DNA of 64,000 nt from Adiantum capillus-veneris. Taxonomy: Eukaryota > Streptophyta > Polypodiopsida > Polypodiales > Pteridaceae. The notes beneath the pieces are model-generated. The model had not been told where the DNA came from. It searched no databases and was given only the letters and a program-made list of their open reading frames with translations. Shown here one piece after another: positions 24,852-35,553 of the stretch; position 1 is the first letter of the stretch, and every line of letters starts with the position of its first letter. The position numbers were made by a program, and so were the translations under genes. The DNA lies in the NCBI GenBank assembly GCA_014529385.2, contig CM043943.1:155591092-155655091 (forward strand), in the 5' to 3' direction.

Positions 24852-26865
24852 ACTTGCTAGTGCACATCATCTTGTGTTTTCATGTACATCGCTGGTTGAT
24901 GATGATTGTACAGTCCCATTTTTTTAACATAGGTTTCATTGAATTTGTAAATTCTAAGGGGCTGCGCTGACTGCATGTACATTTGTGTAAATCTATCTTG
25001 TTTTGCCAGTGCAAGGATTCATTTGGCAATGTGTGTTTTGTTTAAATGGCTGTAGTAATATATTGTTTTAATGTACATATGATACCTCTAGCTCACTAAG
25101 GGAGTTGCTGGTGAGAGATTAGCTGTTGGGATTGGGTCTAGTCTAGCTGTCAATGTCTTCTTAAAGCAGGAAATGAGAGCTGAAGCAGCACATCGAGCCT
25201 GGTATTCTAGGAAATTTGTGCATACCCTTACAATCCCTTCTGTTATTGTCCTATGTGATGACCGAAGTTTGCTTTGTTTGATGGCACCATTCGTGGTCAT
25301 TTCACGTTTAGTGGAAATAGTTTTGCCCACTGATTTCTATGAGAGTGGTCGTGAGGCTCACGTACAAGGGTAAGCTTATTTTTTTCCCTTCTGTGCTTGT
25401 GACTTTTTTAATACGTCAAGGACAGCGAGTGTCATTCCGGTAATAGCTTAGATGGCCGTTGAGAAAAGGACTTTGTGGCTCCTTAAAATTGGAGCTGGTG
25501 CCATATTGCGAAGTTGCTGCTTTTGCGCAAATTTGGGTCAGACCTCGATCTTGCTGTTTGGCAGACAAGGGTTGAATTTATGCATCCCTTTGAAAGGGAT
25601 CTGAGTATCTCCTGAAGTTATTTGTAAAAAAATTATCTTGGTGTTTTGATTTGAGCTGTGTGGATATTGCTCTTTGCTATCAGAGTGTAGGTTGGGGTGG
25701 ATGGCATTTGTTCTGAAGGGTTTTGGAATGTTTTCGTTGTCAGCTTGGCTATGTGCGTTCTGCGCTCTTACCTCCAGTCGTCAACATGAAGTTTTGACTT
25801 CTTTTGAGTTCTCTTGAATATAAGGAACTGTTGCGGTCCTTAATTCCCGTGCCTCTTTTTAAGCATGTGTGCTCGCTTTGCAATCGTTTTGTGATTTCCA
25901 GATGGATGATGCATGTGTTCGCGGTTCATGCTTCAAAGGTCATCTAACTCGGGGGGTGTGACTACGGTACGCCGAAACCTTGTGAACTGGAAAAAATGTT
26001 GCTTGTTGATGCCTTGAAGATGCCAGCTATTTGATCGTGCAGTCAGAAATTGCCATATTAGCAGCACGCCCCTTTGCCTCTCTCTTTCGCCACTCAGTCT
26101 GAACCCAGCCTTAGTCTATTAGTACTACTCCTTAAGAATTCTGCAAGACTGGGCTTCAGAAGCTTTTAGAGTTTTGGTGAACCATGGAGTTCTGCTCAGT
26201 GTCCATAATCATCCTTGTATTTCTCTAGCAGGGAATAACTTGTTCTTGTCGTGAAACATTCTAATGCGTATGTTCTTCCTCAAGAACTTGGGAGATCTTG
26301 GCTTCAGAATCATTTACAGTGTTGGCGAATCAAGGTGTTTTGGTCAGATCTTCATGATCATCCTCATAACTTCTCTAATAGTGGGCCATACCTTAATCTT
26401 GAATTTCCTGGTTATAGAAAAATGTTTTAATCTGCAAGCTGTTGAGGACATGTGTCTCTGGGGAGTCGTAATGTGCCAGTGTGTGCAGTCTCAGTAGGTA
26501 TTTATGGATTCATGATTTTCATAACTATTTGGCTACCTAGGACTAGGTTATTGATGCAAAGCACAGGTCTATGCAAAGAGCATGAAGAGGTTTTATGTGG
26601 CTACCTTGTCGTAAATGTGGTACTGTTTGTGCAATTGAAGGGTTGGGTAAATACTAATGGTTCAATAGTGATGTTTGTGGGGACACTTAGAATTGTGGGG
26701 GACTTCTTTCCGTCACTAACCAAAGAGCGGCCTTACAATGTGATTATTTGTGGGCAGGTGTTTCATTGGTCATTAATGTGATAGATAAAGGGGAATATGC
26801 TAGGATACTTTTTCCCCCTCATTAAGAGTTTCTTTCCCCCCTAGTCTCTTTTCTCAGATTGAGGT
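24852..26865. other. downstream flank of S40 gene, no second gene recognised
   Basis: The first few hundred bases are T-rich and could be 3' untranslated sequence. Frames at 26264-26497 and 26452-26781 overlap and have no recognisable domain, so I do not call them. Confidence 0.45.
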
Positions 26866-26869
26866 GATC

Positions 26870-27175
26870 TTTGGTGAGCGCTTGCAGGGCAACAACTTTT
26901 GGGATGGCTCATAGAATTTGGTGTTTTCAAAAATTTATTTTGGAGTTGATTCAATCTTTGTTTCCATTGGAGGTAGTATAGTGTAAAGTTTTGGTCTTTA
27001 CAAGAAACTTTCCCATCAAATGTAGTCTGAAATAAATGGTGTTTTTGCGTGTTGTCTTCCCGAGACCAAATTGGATGGGGACAACTACAAGCTGTGGGGT
27101 TATATGATGCAACATGATTTTGTTGGGTGTTGGAATATTGAGCAAGGTCATGATGTACGTGTTGGGTATAAAGGC
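26870..27175 (+). mobile_element. copia family A remnant (leader plus start of gag)
   Basis: 27060-27175 matches the gag start of the full-length element (39615-39720): ACCAAATTGGATGGGGACAA, TATATGATGCAACATG and GGAATATTG are shared blocks. Upstream, TGGTGAGCGCTTGCAGG resembles the untranslated leader of that element (39291-39325). The intervening leader has lost about 100 bp. There is no LTR and no pol. This is an old, eroded fragment. Confidence 0.7.
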
Positions 27176-27267
27176 CCATGGTGCCTGTTGGCTGCTCGTT
27201 CGCTACCATTATCTTTATCTTTATCAAAGAATAAGGAGTAAGAGTGAGTTGAAGAAATTACAGGCAG

Positions 27268-27269
<2 letters not shown>

Positions 27270-27304
<35 letters not shown>
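27270..27304. repeat. (TC)n microsatellite
   Basis: TC run of about 35 bp, followed by GCGGCTGGCGC. Confidence 0.96.
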
Positions 27305-27306
<2 letters not shown>

Positions 27307-28433
27307 GGCTGGCGCAATAAGCGCAACAAGTGGTACAAGAGCTTGGAAATGGTTGGGCGTGAAGAGTGGATCTTGCAGCACAGGAACCGCTTGAGAGCTC
27401 GTTGAGAGGTTTGTAGACAACAGAAAGATGTTAAAGCTCAACATGGCATAACACAAGTACTGTGTGTTGCTAAATGGACTTTCTTATTTTTTTGTTATTT
27501 TTTTATTGAAAGTAGGATATTTAAATGTGTGCACTTGAATAGAAATCCACATGAATCATTCAATGGCAAAATCTAACAAATCTTCGGGAGAGTTTTCTCT
27601 GTATTTGGAACAAATCATGGCATATAATAACCATAAATGATAAAAATAGGACTTCCAAAAAAACCTCACCACCCATGACTCTCACAAAAGGTTATGCAAA
27701 TTTTACATGATAAGTTGCCAGTAATGCTCAACATGTACGAAGGCAATAGGCCAATCAAGTATATCAAATCGACCTAGTATTTGGGACTAGAAGATGGGCT
27801 CCCCCTCCCCCCTTTAAGAGAATCTTTATTAGGAAAAATCTTTTTACAAGCACAAGAACCAGAGAAACCCCTCTGTTCTAATTCTGAAACTCGATGGTCG
27901 ATTCCTTCCCATGTGGGAAACTCCCATGAGACGAGCTCTTAGTTTTGTTTTTGTCTGTACCTAGCGTGTGAAGCCCTACAGACCTTTCCCAATTCCGTTC
28001 CTGGAATCTTTGAGCATAGGCCAAGGCCTTTTTGCTCCTTCTCTGAAAGGGAGTACCTGTAAACAGCACAAACACGAAACAACAACTCGTATCACATAGT
28101 CACAATCGGTACATGTTGCTCTGAGTACGGAAAAGCGAATTTCGTGTACTTGCTTCTCTCGATCACTTGCAAGTTTCTGCCAAAATTGTTCCTTGCTGCT
28201 AGCGCTCGCAATTTGTCAAATTGAGAGAGATAGCGGGTTGTTTTTATAGGCTCCTCCACTTGGTAGGAATAGGCGGTGGTAGACCCGCAAAAATAGGGGG
28301 GAAGAGGTAGTGCTAGAAAAAGGAAGGGACTGGCGGTAGAAGTGATGCGCAAGGAAGAGATCGCTCGCTTTTTTATTTTCAGCCATGTAGATCAACGTTG
28401 GCTCTTTTTATTAAGTGTGAACCTAGACAAAAC
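27305..28433. other. non-coding interval
   Basis: No gene is supported. Minus-strand frames at 27878-28075 and 28092-28352 have no recognisable domain. Confidence 0.4.
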
Positions 28434-29370
28434 TCAATAAGACAGAGTGAGCCAAAAATTGATGCTATACAATCACATTCCAAGCGTCCCCGGATGCAAT
28501 TCTCAGGCACAAATGCAATGCAAAGACAGATTCCTTGCGGGAAAGCATTTGCTTTTCCCAAAAAACACTTAAAAATATTTGCTTTAAAAAAAAAAACTTC
28601 TCAGAACCCATCTTTATTCTTGTGCTTGTATCACGTTATTCCTTTTTCCGGTTCGGATTTCCTATCATACCAATGGAATATTCCCTTCCTGAAGCTCTTC
28701 TCACCCATCACGTGACGCCTCAAGAATTTTCGTTTTCCGGTGTCTCCTACTGAACTAACGGTACAACCCCTTTGCAGTGCTTAATGTCACCCATCATATG
28801 ACACATTAAAGTTGTCTGTTCCTGATGGCTTTCAATACGTCCAATAGATCTACAGTTAATAACTGGATTTATAGTTGAGATATTGTCAAAATAAGAACGA
28901 AACTCTTCCAATATTCAATAAGACAGAGTGAGCCGAAAATTGATGCTATGCATCACATTCTAAGTGTCCCCGGATACAATTCTCAGGCACAGATGCAATG
29001 CAAAGACAGATTCCTTGCGAGAAAGCATTTGCTTTTCTCAAAAAACACTTTAAAATATTCTGCTTTTTAGAAAAAAACTTATCAGAACCCTGCTTGCATC
29101 ACACGTATTCCTTTTTTTGGTTCGGATTTCTTGCCATACCAATGGAATATTCCCTTCCCGAAGCTCCTGACACCCATCACGTGACACATCAAGAATTTTC
29201 GTTTTCTTGTCTCTCCTACCAAACTAACGGTACAACCCCTTTGCAATGCTTAATGTCAGCCATCATATGACACATGAGAGTTGTTTGTTCTTGATGGCTT
29301 TCAATACGTTCAATAGATCTATAATTCCTAACTGGATTTATAGTTGAGATATTGCCAAAATAAGAAGGCT
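28434..29370 (+). repeat. tandem duplication, period 481 bp
   Basis: TCAATAAGACAGAGTGAGCC begins at 28434 and, with a one-base register shift, at about 28915. All later blocks follow in order in both copies, including GTCCCCGGAT, ATGCAATGCAAAGACAGA, ATACCAATGGAATATTCCC, AACGGTACAACCCC and TTTATAGTTGAGATATTG. By eye identity is in the high 80s percent, with small indels. Copy 2 ends near 29370. Open frames across the copies are not conserved in reading frame, so it is not a coding duplication. Confidence 0.92.
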
Positions 29371-30233
29371 TGCGCCGTGAATGTGTCACATCAGGTTGAA
29401 AACTTTATGACATTAATAAGTTTGATGGTAGCAATTCTTTTGGTGGACATAACAAATTCAAGATGTTCTTGTTCAAAGCAACAATTGAAACTTTTGGGAG
29501 AATTAGCTTGAAGACTGGAGAGTTGGCAAAATCTACACTTTGCACACTTTGTACATTAGAGAATTAGCTTGAAGACTCGAGAGTTGGCTAGATAATAGGT
29601 CATGAAAGGGAGAAGAAGAGGTAGGGATTGAGTGGAGCATATATCTCTATAGACATACAATTGAGAGGTCTTTGAATGGTGGACACAAAATTGTTAGTAA
29701 ATGCTAGTACATGTTATCCACACATGATGCCTTTATGGATAGAAAATGGATAGAAAATGGGCCAAAATAGGTTGTCAATAAGAGACACTTATGACCACTT
29801 GTAAGTATTGATGCTTATCATTCCTTCTTGTGGCTACCCATCCTCTTCTTATGAATGCCAATATTTGCAACAATAACAAGATTCAACAAATATATGACTT
29901 TGCTATCTATTTAGCTTTTATGCTATACAAATTCAATACACAAGTTTTTTTTTTGTTTTTTGTTTTAACTTGTTCCTAGTAGGCCCAACATTATGATCTC
30001 ATGTCCATCCAACAATCCAAAGGCCTTGAACTTGTAGGCAAATACATTAACAAGATGCCAATCACACTCAAAGAAGATTGTAGCTTAACAACTTTCCCAT
30101 GACTATTTTTAGAATATTGAATCTAGGGAATATATCATCTTTATACATTATCTCTCTTAAGCAAAGCAAGTTAGCATGCCTACTGCCAATGCCCACTATC
30201 AAGCATCCATGCTTACAAACATCCACATTAGTG
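29371..30233. other. AT-rich non-coding interval
   Basis: No supported gene or element. A T-rich run lies near 29945-29965. Confidence 0.45.
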
Positions 30234-30328
30234 ATAGACAAGTAGTTAGAAAGTCATAGCATTGTTGATAGACAAGTAATTCGAAAGTCATAGCATTGTT
30301 GATAGACAAGAAGAAAGTGATAGCATTT
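30234..30328. repeat. about 35-bp minisatellite, three copies
   Basis: AAAGTCATAGCATTGTTGATAGACAAG-type units repeat from about 30234. The third copy is degenerate. Confidence 0.8.
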
Positions 30329-30534
30329 GAAGTATTAGATCTAACAATAAAGGTTGCAGATTATGCAAGAGTCTTTTCTTTAATAACCTAAGAAAAAATG
30401 TACATAAGAAGAGCAAAAGACAAGGGGCGATCAACATGCTTTTGAATTTTTTTGCTGCGATTGCTTGCTCATCTTCTTCTCTTATGGAGTTAGGGAGCTC
30501 AATCATGGCTTTGCATAATAATTAACTGACAAAA

Positions 30535-30535
<1 letters not shown>

Positions 30536-30601
<66 letters not shown>
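30536..30601. repeat. (AT)n microsatellite
   Basis: Uninterrupted AT run of about 66 bp, self-complementary and able to form a cruciform. Confidence 0.97.
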
Positions 30602-30603
<2 letters not shown>

Positions 30604-30877
30604 TAGATTGGGTTAGCGAACAAATTATGGTTGGGTGGGTCGGTTACAAAAGAAAGAAGACCATACAATGTATGCCAAATGTAGTCACAACAAAAGGAAT
30701 CATGTACATCTTCTAATAGATGATTGGTGTTAGTCAAACTTCCATAGAATGGCGGGAATTGTCTTCATGATAGAAATTGCCCATGGCCAGCTAGTAAGCC
30801 CGCCGAGTGAAGCACCGCCCTCGTGGAGGCTATGTAAGAAGCTGTCTTATGGTCAGAGAAGCCCAAATGGAGCTTGC

Positions 30878-31167
30878 TGTTGGCAATAAACAAAATACAC
30901 GTAATCATTATTATATTTAAAGCAGTTACATCACTAAATAATGAATAATCAAAAGGGCGCAACTGAAACGTCAGAGCCCTCACGATGGGTCGTGAGGCTC
31001 CTTCTTGTATACAGATTCACGTACACATCTAATATACACACAGAACTGTTCGCCTACAACAGAGTCTCTGTCTTCCTGTGTTTCTACTCTGATATGATAA
31101 GTCTCTGATTCTGTACATTATAAGTGTGATGAATTCTGAAGATACCTATGTACAGTAGTTGTCTACA
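30878..31167 (+). repeat. 5' LTR, family B
   Basis: 290 bp, TG...CA ends, near identical to 35266-35553. It is followed directly by the primer binding site. Confidence 0.97.
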
Positions 31168-31180
31168 TGGTATCAATCGC
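31168..31180 (+). other. primer binding site, family B
   Basis: TGGTATCAATCGC immediately follows the LTR. The first eight bases match the complement of the initiator tRNA-Met 3' end used by most plant copia elements; the remaining bases diverge from TGGTATCAGAGCC. Confidence 0.8.
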
Positions 31181-31269
31181 TGATGACTACTGATTCTCTT
31201 TTTTTGTAGCCCTCTCGCTTCCTGCTGCAGACATAGCCTCTTGATTTGATCCGGACTTATCAAGGAGCC

Positions 31270-33942
31270 ATGGCCGCAGCATCCACGTCTAGTTCTTTAT
31301 CAAAATTTTACCAGATAGAAAAGCTTCAAGGCAGCAACTACCTTCCATGGAGCCTACGCATCAAGATGATACTGGAGAAAGCAGGTAATTGGGGCGTAAC
31401 TGATGGCTCGGAACCTGACCCTGCAAAACAACCTGTTGCTCCTGGTGCTCAACCACCGACTGATGCGGAGAAAGCAACATGGAAGAAGAAAGATCTCGAG
31501 GCCCGAACTGAGATTGTCCTGCACCTCGGCGACCGTCAACTTCAACTAGTTCGGACTTTGGAAACTGCGCATGAAATGTGGACGCTACTCAAGACACAGT
31601 ATCAACAGACGAATGTGGTATCACGTGTCTTCCTACACAAGCAGCTGAATGAAATTCAGATGGTTAACTATCCTACTACGGAGGCCTTTCTTGAAGCCTG
31701 GCAGTCGGCCAACGACCATCTTCTTATTGCGGGACTGCTCTTACCTGATGAGGTCCAAGTAAATATACTCCTTGCTGCTTTACCTGAAACATGGCAATCG
31801 TTTATTTCCCAACATTCTAATACACCAAATCTACCATTAACTACCTTGATTGCTCATATAAGGCAGGAGGATCAAATCCGCAATAAGGGAAGGAGCGTTC
31901 CAACATCCACGGGCAATCCTCCAACTGTCCCTCTTGCCATGCTCGCTGGAGGATCTCGATCCCTTCCCCGTTTCCGATCAAGGCAATTTAGCTCACGCCA
32001 ATCACATCTGGTCAATCCCACAAGTCCACAATCTCGCACATCCTTCTTCTCTCGCTCATCACGCAATTCGATGCAGCCTCAATTCAATCCCTCTCGCTTT
32101 CGCAATCCAGTGCAAGCCTCAACCTCTGCTAACTTTGTCCCAACTTGTACTTATTGTCATCGCCAAGTTCATACAGAGCGGCAATGTCGCACTAAAAGGC
32201 GTCAACATCGCAGCTCCCACAATAGGCGCCTAAATGCGAATATGGCTTATCAAGCTGATGATTTGAGCGAGGATCTTTCCTCAATGCATCTCTATGCTGC
32301 TATAGCTGCACAACCTAGTGATACCAATGTTTGGTATCTTGATACTGGTGCCACCCACCATATGACAGGAACTCAAGAATGGCTCCATGATTACCATCAA
32401 GTCACCTCACCACTTGAGGTTCGTCTTGGTGATGATTTTCTTTATCAAGCTGCGGGAAATGGGTCTCTCCATTTGCGGCTACCAAATGGTACAACTACTG
32501 TGGTTACCAATGTCTATTACATTCCTGGCTTAGCCAAGAACCTTCTTTCAGTCAATGAGCTGACAAGCCATGGCACTTCTGTGGAATTCCAACACAACTA
32601 CTGTGTCATAAAGACACCTTCTACTTCAGGTGTTCCTACACACCTCATATGCCCAAAGAAAGGGCGCGTATATCCTCTTGGGCTGTCTGTTATACGCCCT
32701 CCAATGGCGATGTATGCTGCTACCGGCTCTGAAGCCGAGGAAACTCTACGATGGCATTACCGCTTGGGCCATCCGCATGTTCAAGCCATGCGCACCCTAC
32801 AAACACATAAGATGGTGACGGGTTTTAACCCTAAACTGAGCCCTATATCACTGTGTGAGGCGTGTATCTTTGGCAAAATGACACGCAGCAAGTTTCCCAG
32901 ATCCAAAAGTAAGAGTAAAGACCTTTTGGACTTGGTCCACTCAGATTTATGTGGGCCCCTTCCAACTACTTCGATTACAGGGTCTAAGTACATTCTTACT
33001 TTCATTGATGACTGGTCCAAGTACACCATTTTGTACTTCCTAAAACAGAAATCTGAGGTGCTGACTTGTTTTCAACACTACAAATCTTTTGTGGAATGGC
33101 AACTTAACAAGTCTCTTCGCAGTCTTCGAACTGATAATGGTGGCGAGTATGTCTTGCACGCTTTTCAATCCTATTGTTCTGATGAGGGCATTCTCCATCA
33201 ATTCACTGTTCCCTACTCACCACAACAAAACGGTGTCGCAGAGAGAAAGAATCGCACCTTGCTCAATGCGGTGCGGGCTATGCTTCAAACTGCAGGTGTC
33301 TCTGAATGTTTTTGGGAAGAAGCTGCTGCTACAGCTTGTTACGTCCAGAATAGGCTCCCTACTCGTACTCTTCCCAATGTTACTCCCTATGAGCTCTGGA
33401 CTGGTGACAAGCCTGATCCCTCACATCTCCGAATCTTTGGCACCCCTTGCTATTCTCTCATTCCTGCTGAGAAACGTGATAAGCTCTCTTCCCATGCTGA
33501 ACGAGGAATTCTTGTCGGCTATGGTGATCGTTTTGGCATAAAAGGCTATCGTGTTTATCATCCTGACACAAAGAAATTCTCCTTCAGTCGAGATCTCCTT
33601 TTTCAAGAGGATTTGTTGATTACAACTCCTACTACTTCAACAGATACCTTTCAACCGTCTCTTGGAGCGTCTCCTCCTTCAAGTGATGACTCCTCAATCA
33701 TTGCCAGCCCTTCGTGGAGCTGTTTTGAAACCTTGTTTACATCCACACCACTTAATCCTCCTACTGGTCAACCTCCTCCACCACCTGCAAATGGCTTCTT
33801 CGGAGAAAATACCGCCCTGATGGCTCTATTGAGCGCTATAAGGCTCGCCTTGTTGCTCGTGGCTTCTCTCAAGAGCCTGGCATCGACTACTTTGAGACAT
33901 TCTCTCCTACATTACGACTGGCCTCGCTGCGTCTACTCCTAG
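31270..33942 (+). CDS. copia gag-protease-integrase, family B (first frame)
   Basis: One long open frame encodes gag, protease and integrase. Numbered from an upstream in-frame ATG at 31246, landmarks are a UBN2-like gag start (YLPWSLRIK), the CCHC zinc knuckle at residues 301-314, protease DTGATHH near 366, the pre-integrase WHYRLGHPH, and integrase D567 (HSDLCGP), D630 (RTDNGGEY) and E666 (GVAERKN), a correct D-X35-E spacing. I prefer the ATG at 31270 because it begins MAAAS, like gag starts. The frame ends abnormally: after a Pro-rich linker near 33790 the start of reverse transcriptase is missing, and the sequence resumes out of frame with the conserved GSIERYKARLV region. Protease and integrase look intact; reverse transcription is not encoded in frame. 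Confidence 0.9.
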   Translation: MAAASTSSSLSKFYQIEKLQGSNYLPWSLRIKMILEKAGNWGVTDGSEPDPAKQPVAPGAQPPTDAEKATWKKKDLEARTEIVLHLGDRQLQLVRTLETAHEMWTLLKTQYQQTNVVSRVFLHKQLNEIQMVNYPTTEAFLEAWQSANDHLLIAGLLLPDEVQVNILLAALPETWQSFISQHSNTPNLPLTTLIAHIRQEDQIRNKGRSVPTSTGNPPTVPLAMLAGGSRSLPRFRSRQFSSRQSHLVNPTSPQSRTSFFSRSSRNSMQPQFNPSRFRNPVQASTSANFVPTCTYCHRQVHTERQCRTKRRQHRSSHNRRLNANMAYQADDLSEDLSSMHLYAAIAAQPSDTNVWYLDTGATHHMTGTQEWLHDYHQVTSPLEVRLGDDFLYQAAGNGSLHLRLPNGTTTVVTNVYYIPGLAKNLLSVNELTSHGTSVEFQHNYCVIKTPSTSGVPTHLICPKKGRVYPLGLSVIRPPMAMYAATGSEAEETLRWHYRLGHPHVQAMRTLQTHKMVTGFNPKLSPISLCEACIFGKMTRSKFPRSKSKSKDLLDLVHSDLCGPLPTTSITGSKYILTFIDDWSKYTILYFLKQKSEVLTCFQHYKSFVEWQLNKSLRSLRTDNGGEYVLHAFQSYCSDEGILHQFTVPYSPQQNGVAERKNRTLLNAVRAMLQTAGVSECFWEEAAATACYVQNRLPTRTLPNVTPYELWTGDKPDPSHLRIFGTPCYSLIPAEKRDKLSSHAERGILVGYGDRFGIKGYRVYHPDTKKFSFSRDLLFQEDLLITTPTTSTDTFQPSLGASPPSSDDSSIIASPSWSCFETLFTSTPLNPPTGQPPPPPANGFFGENTALMALLSAIRLALLLVASLKSLASTTLRHSLLHYDWPRCVYS

Positions 33943-35242
33943 CTATCGGAGTACAGTATGATCTGGAAATGCATCAGATGGATGTCGAAACAGCCTTTCT
34001 AAATGGTGAACTTGAAGAAGAGATATACATGGTTCAACCTCCATACTTTGTTCACCCTGACTATCCTGAATATGTTTGTCGTCTTCTACGGTCCTTGTAT
34101 GGTCTAAAACAATCCCCTCGACAATGGAATGCTCGCTTTCACTCCTTTATGCAGTCCATTCACTTCCAGCGACTCCACACTGATGTGTCTGTTTATATTC
34201 GCCACTTTGGATCCCACTTTGTCATCCTAGCCCTCTATGTGGATGACATTGTTTTGCTTGCAACCTCGCTTCCAGCCATGAACCAGATCAAGAGGGCACT
34301 TACTGCTACATTTCGCATGAGTGATGGGGGGGAACTTAGTTACATTTTGGGCATGCAAGTACTTAGGCATCGACCAACACACACTATGCATCTCACTCAA
34401 GCAAAATTTGCAGAAGGCATAGTGAAGAAATTTAACACAAGTGTGCATAAGCATTATTGGACACCATTGCCACTTATACGACAACAAACATATTCTCTAC
34501 ATAATGAAGACACGACACTTTGGGTGCATGATCCACTTTCTAAAGAATATAGGAGTATCTTGGGAAGCATTCGCTATTTAGTCACATGCACTCGTCCAGA
34601 TCTTGCCTTCGCGCTATATGCACGCTCCACGACATGAGCATGCTTTCGCGCTATATGCACGCTCCACGACATGAGCATCTCATGTTGGTGAAGCGGCTAC
34701 TACAATACATAAACACAACACGTGCGTTTGGTATAACATTTAGAAGAGATAACACAACAAGTGGTCTTCAAGTTATTGGCTTTACAGATGCTGATTGGGC
34801 AACAGATAGAAAGTCACGACACTCAATTGGTGGATTTGCTTTTCTTCTTTCGGGAGGCGCTATATCTTGGAAGAGCAAGCGACAAGCAACTATCTCCCTC
34901 TCAAGTACCGAATCTGAATATAAGGCAGCCTCTGATGCTACAAAAGAAGCTCTATGGATCAAGAACTTTCTAACCGAACTTGGTTTTCATGTGAATGTTC
35001 CTATGATTATATATTCAGATTCTATGTCTGCAATAGAATCATCTAGGAAGGCTAGGCAATCGGACAAGCTAAAACATATTGCTATTGCTAATCATTTTGT
35101 CAGAGAGCAGGTTGAAGCCAAAACAATTACACTAGTCTACAAGCCATCCAAAGACAATGCTGCAGACATATTTACCAAAAGCTTGAGTGTACCACAACAC
35201 TTCAAGTGTGCTCAGGCTTTGGGAATGGAGTTTCCAGAATAA
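33797..35242 (+). pseudogene. copia reverse transcriptase-RNase H, family B, defective
   Basis: The homologous sequence resumes at about 33797 inside the reverse transcriptase, with KARLVARGFSQ, then MDVETAFLNGE, LKQSPRQW and the YVDD box (ALYVDDIVLL, near 34235). The N-terminal part of the domain, normally preceding KARLV, has been deleted. A 34-bp segment is repeated at 34608-34641 and 34645-34678 (period 37 bp), which shifts the frame and creates a TGA at 34635-34637. RNase H then continues in the new frame with FTDADWA near 34782 and a CISW-like block (GGAISWKSKRQ). The element could move only if proteins were supplied by another copy. Confidence 0.88.
34608..34678. repeat. 37-bp tandem duplication inside family B pol
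   Basis: TTCGCGCTATATGCACGCTC, continuing through CCACGACATGAGCAT, occurs at 34608 and again at 34645. Because 37 is not a multiple of three it breaks the frame. Confidence 0.97.
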
Positions 35243-35256
35243 CTCAGTATTTGTTT

Positions 35257-35265
35257 ATGGGGGGG
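35257..35265 (+). other. polypurine tract, family B
   Basis: ATGGGGGGG abuts the 3' LTR start, in the position of the plus-strand primer. Confidence 0.85.
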
Positions 35266-35553
35266 TGTTGGCAATAAACAAAATACACGTAATCATTATT
35301 ATATTTAAAGCAGTTACATCACTAAATAATGAATAATCAAAAGGGTGCAACTGAAACGTCAGAGCCCTCACGATGGGTCGTGAGGCTCCTTCTTGTATAC
35401 AGATTCACGTACACATCTAATATACACACAGAACTGTTCGCCTACAACAGTCTCTGTCTTCCTGTGTTTCTACTCTGATATGATAAGTCTCTGATTCTGT
35501 ACATTATAAGTGTGATGAATTCTGAAGATACCTATGTACAGTAGTTGTCTACA
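35266..35553 (+). repeat. 3' LTR, family B
   Basis: 288 bp, differing from the 5' LTR by one base and a 2-bp gap. Read antisense, its end encodes the artificial tail now attached to the lipase frame. Confidence 0.97.

Larger units (their letters stand above)
30878..35553 (+). mobile_element. Ty1/copia retrotransposon, family B, young insertion in lipase gene
   Basis: The LTRs are 30878-31167 (290 bp) and 35266-35553 (288 bp), both beginning TGTTGGCAATAAAC and ending GTCTACA. They differ by one substitution (30958 C against 35346 T) and one 2-bp indel near 31061. The target duplication is CTTGC (30873-30877 and 35554-35558). A primer site TGGTATCA starts at 31168 and a purine tract ends at 35265. 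At 4.7 kb it is complete at both ends but internally defective (see the coding entries). It lies antisense to the lipase gene. Confidence 0.97.

Noticed and set aside
26264-26781. Two overlapping frames downstream of the S40 gene
   Set aside because: No domain, overlapping different frames, no splice or start context.
28398-29270. Open frames in the 481-bp duplication as a paired gene family
   Set aside because: Reading frame is not preserved between the two copies, so selection on protein is unlikely.
28434-29370. The two 481-bp copies as LTRs of one element
   Set aside because: They abut directly with no interior sequence, primer site or purine tract.
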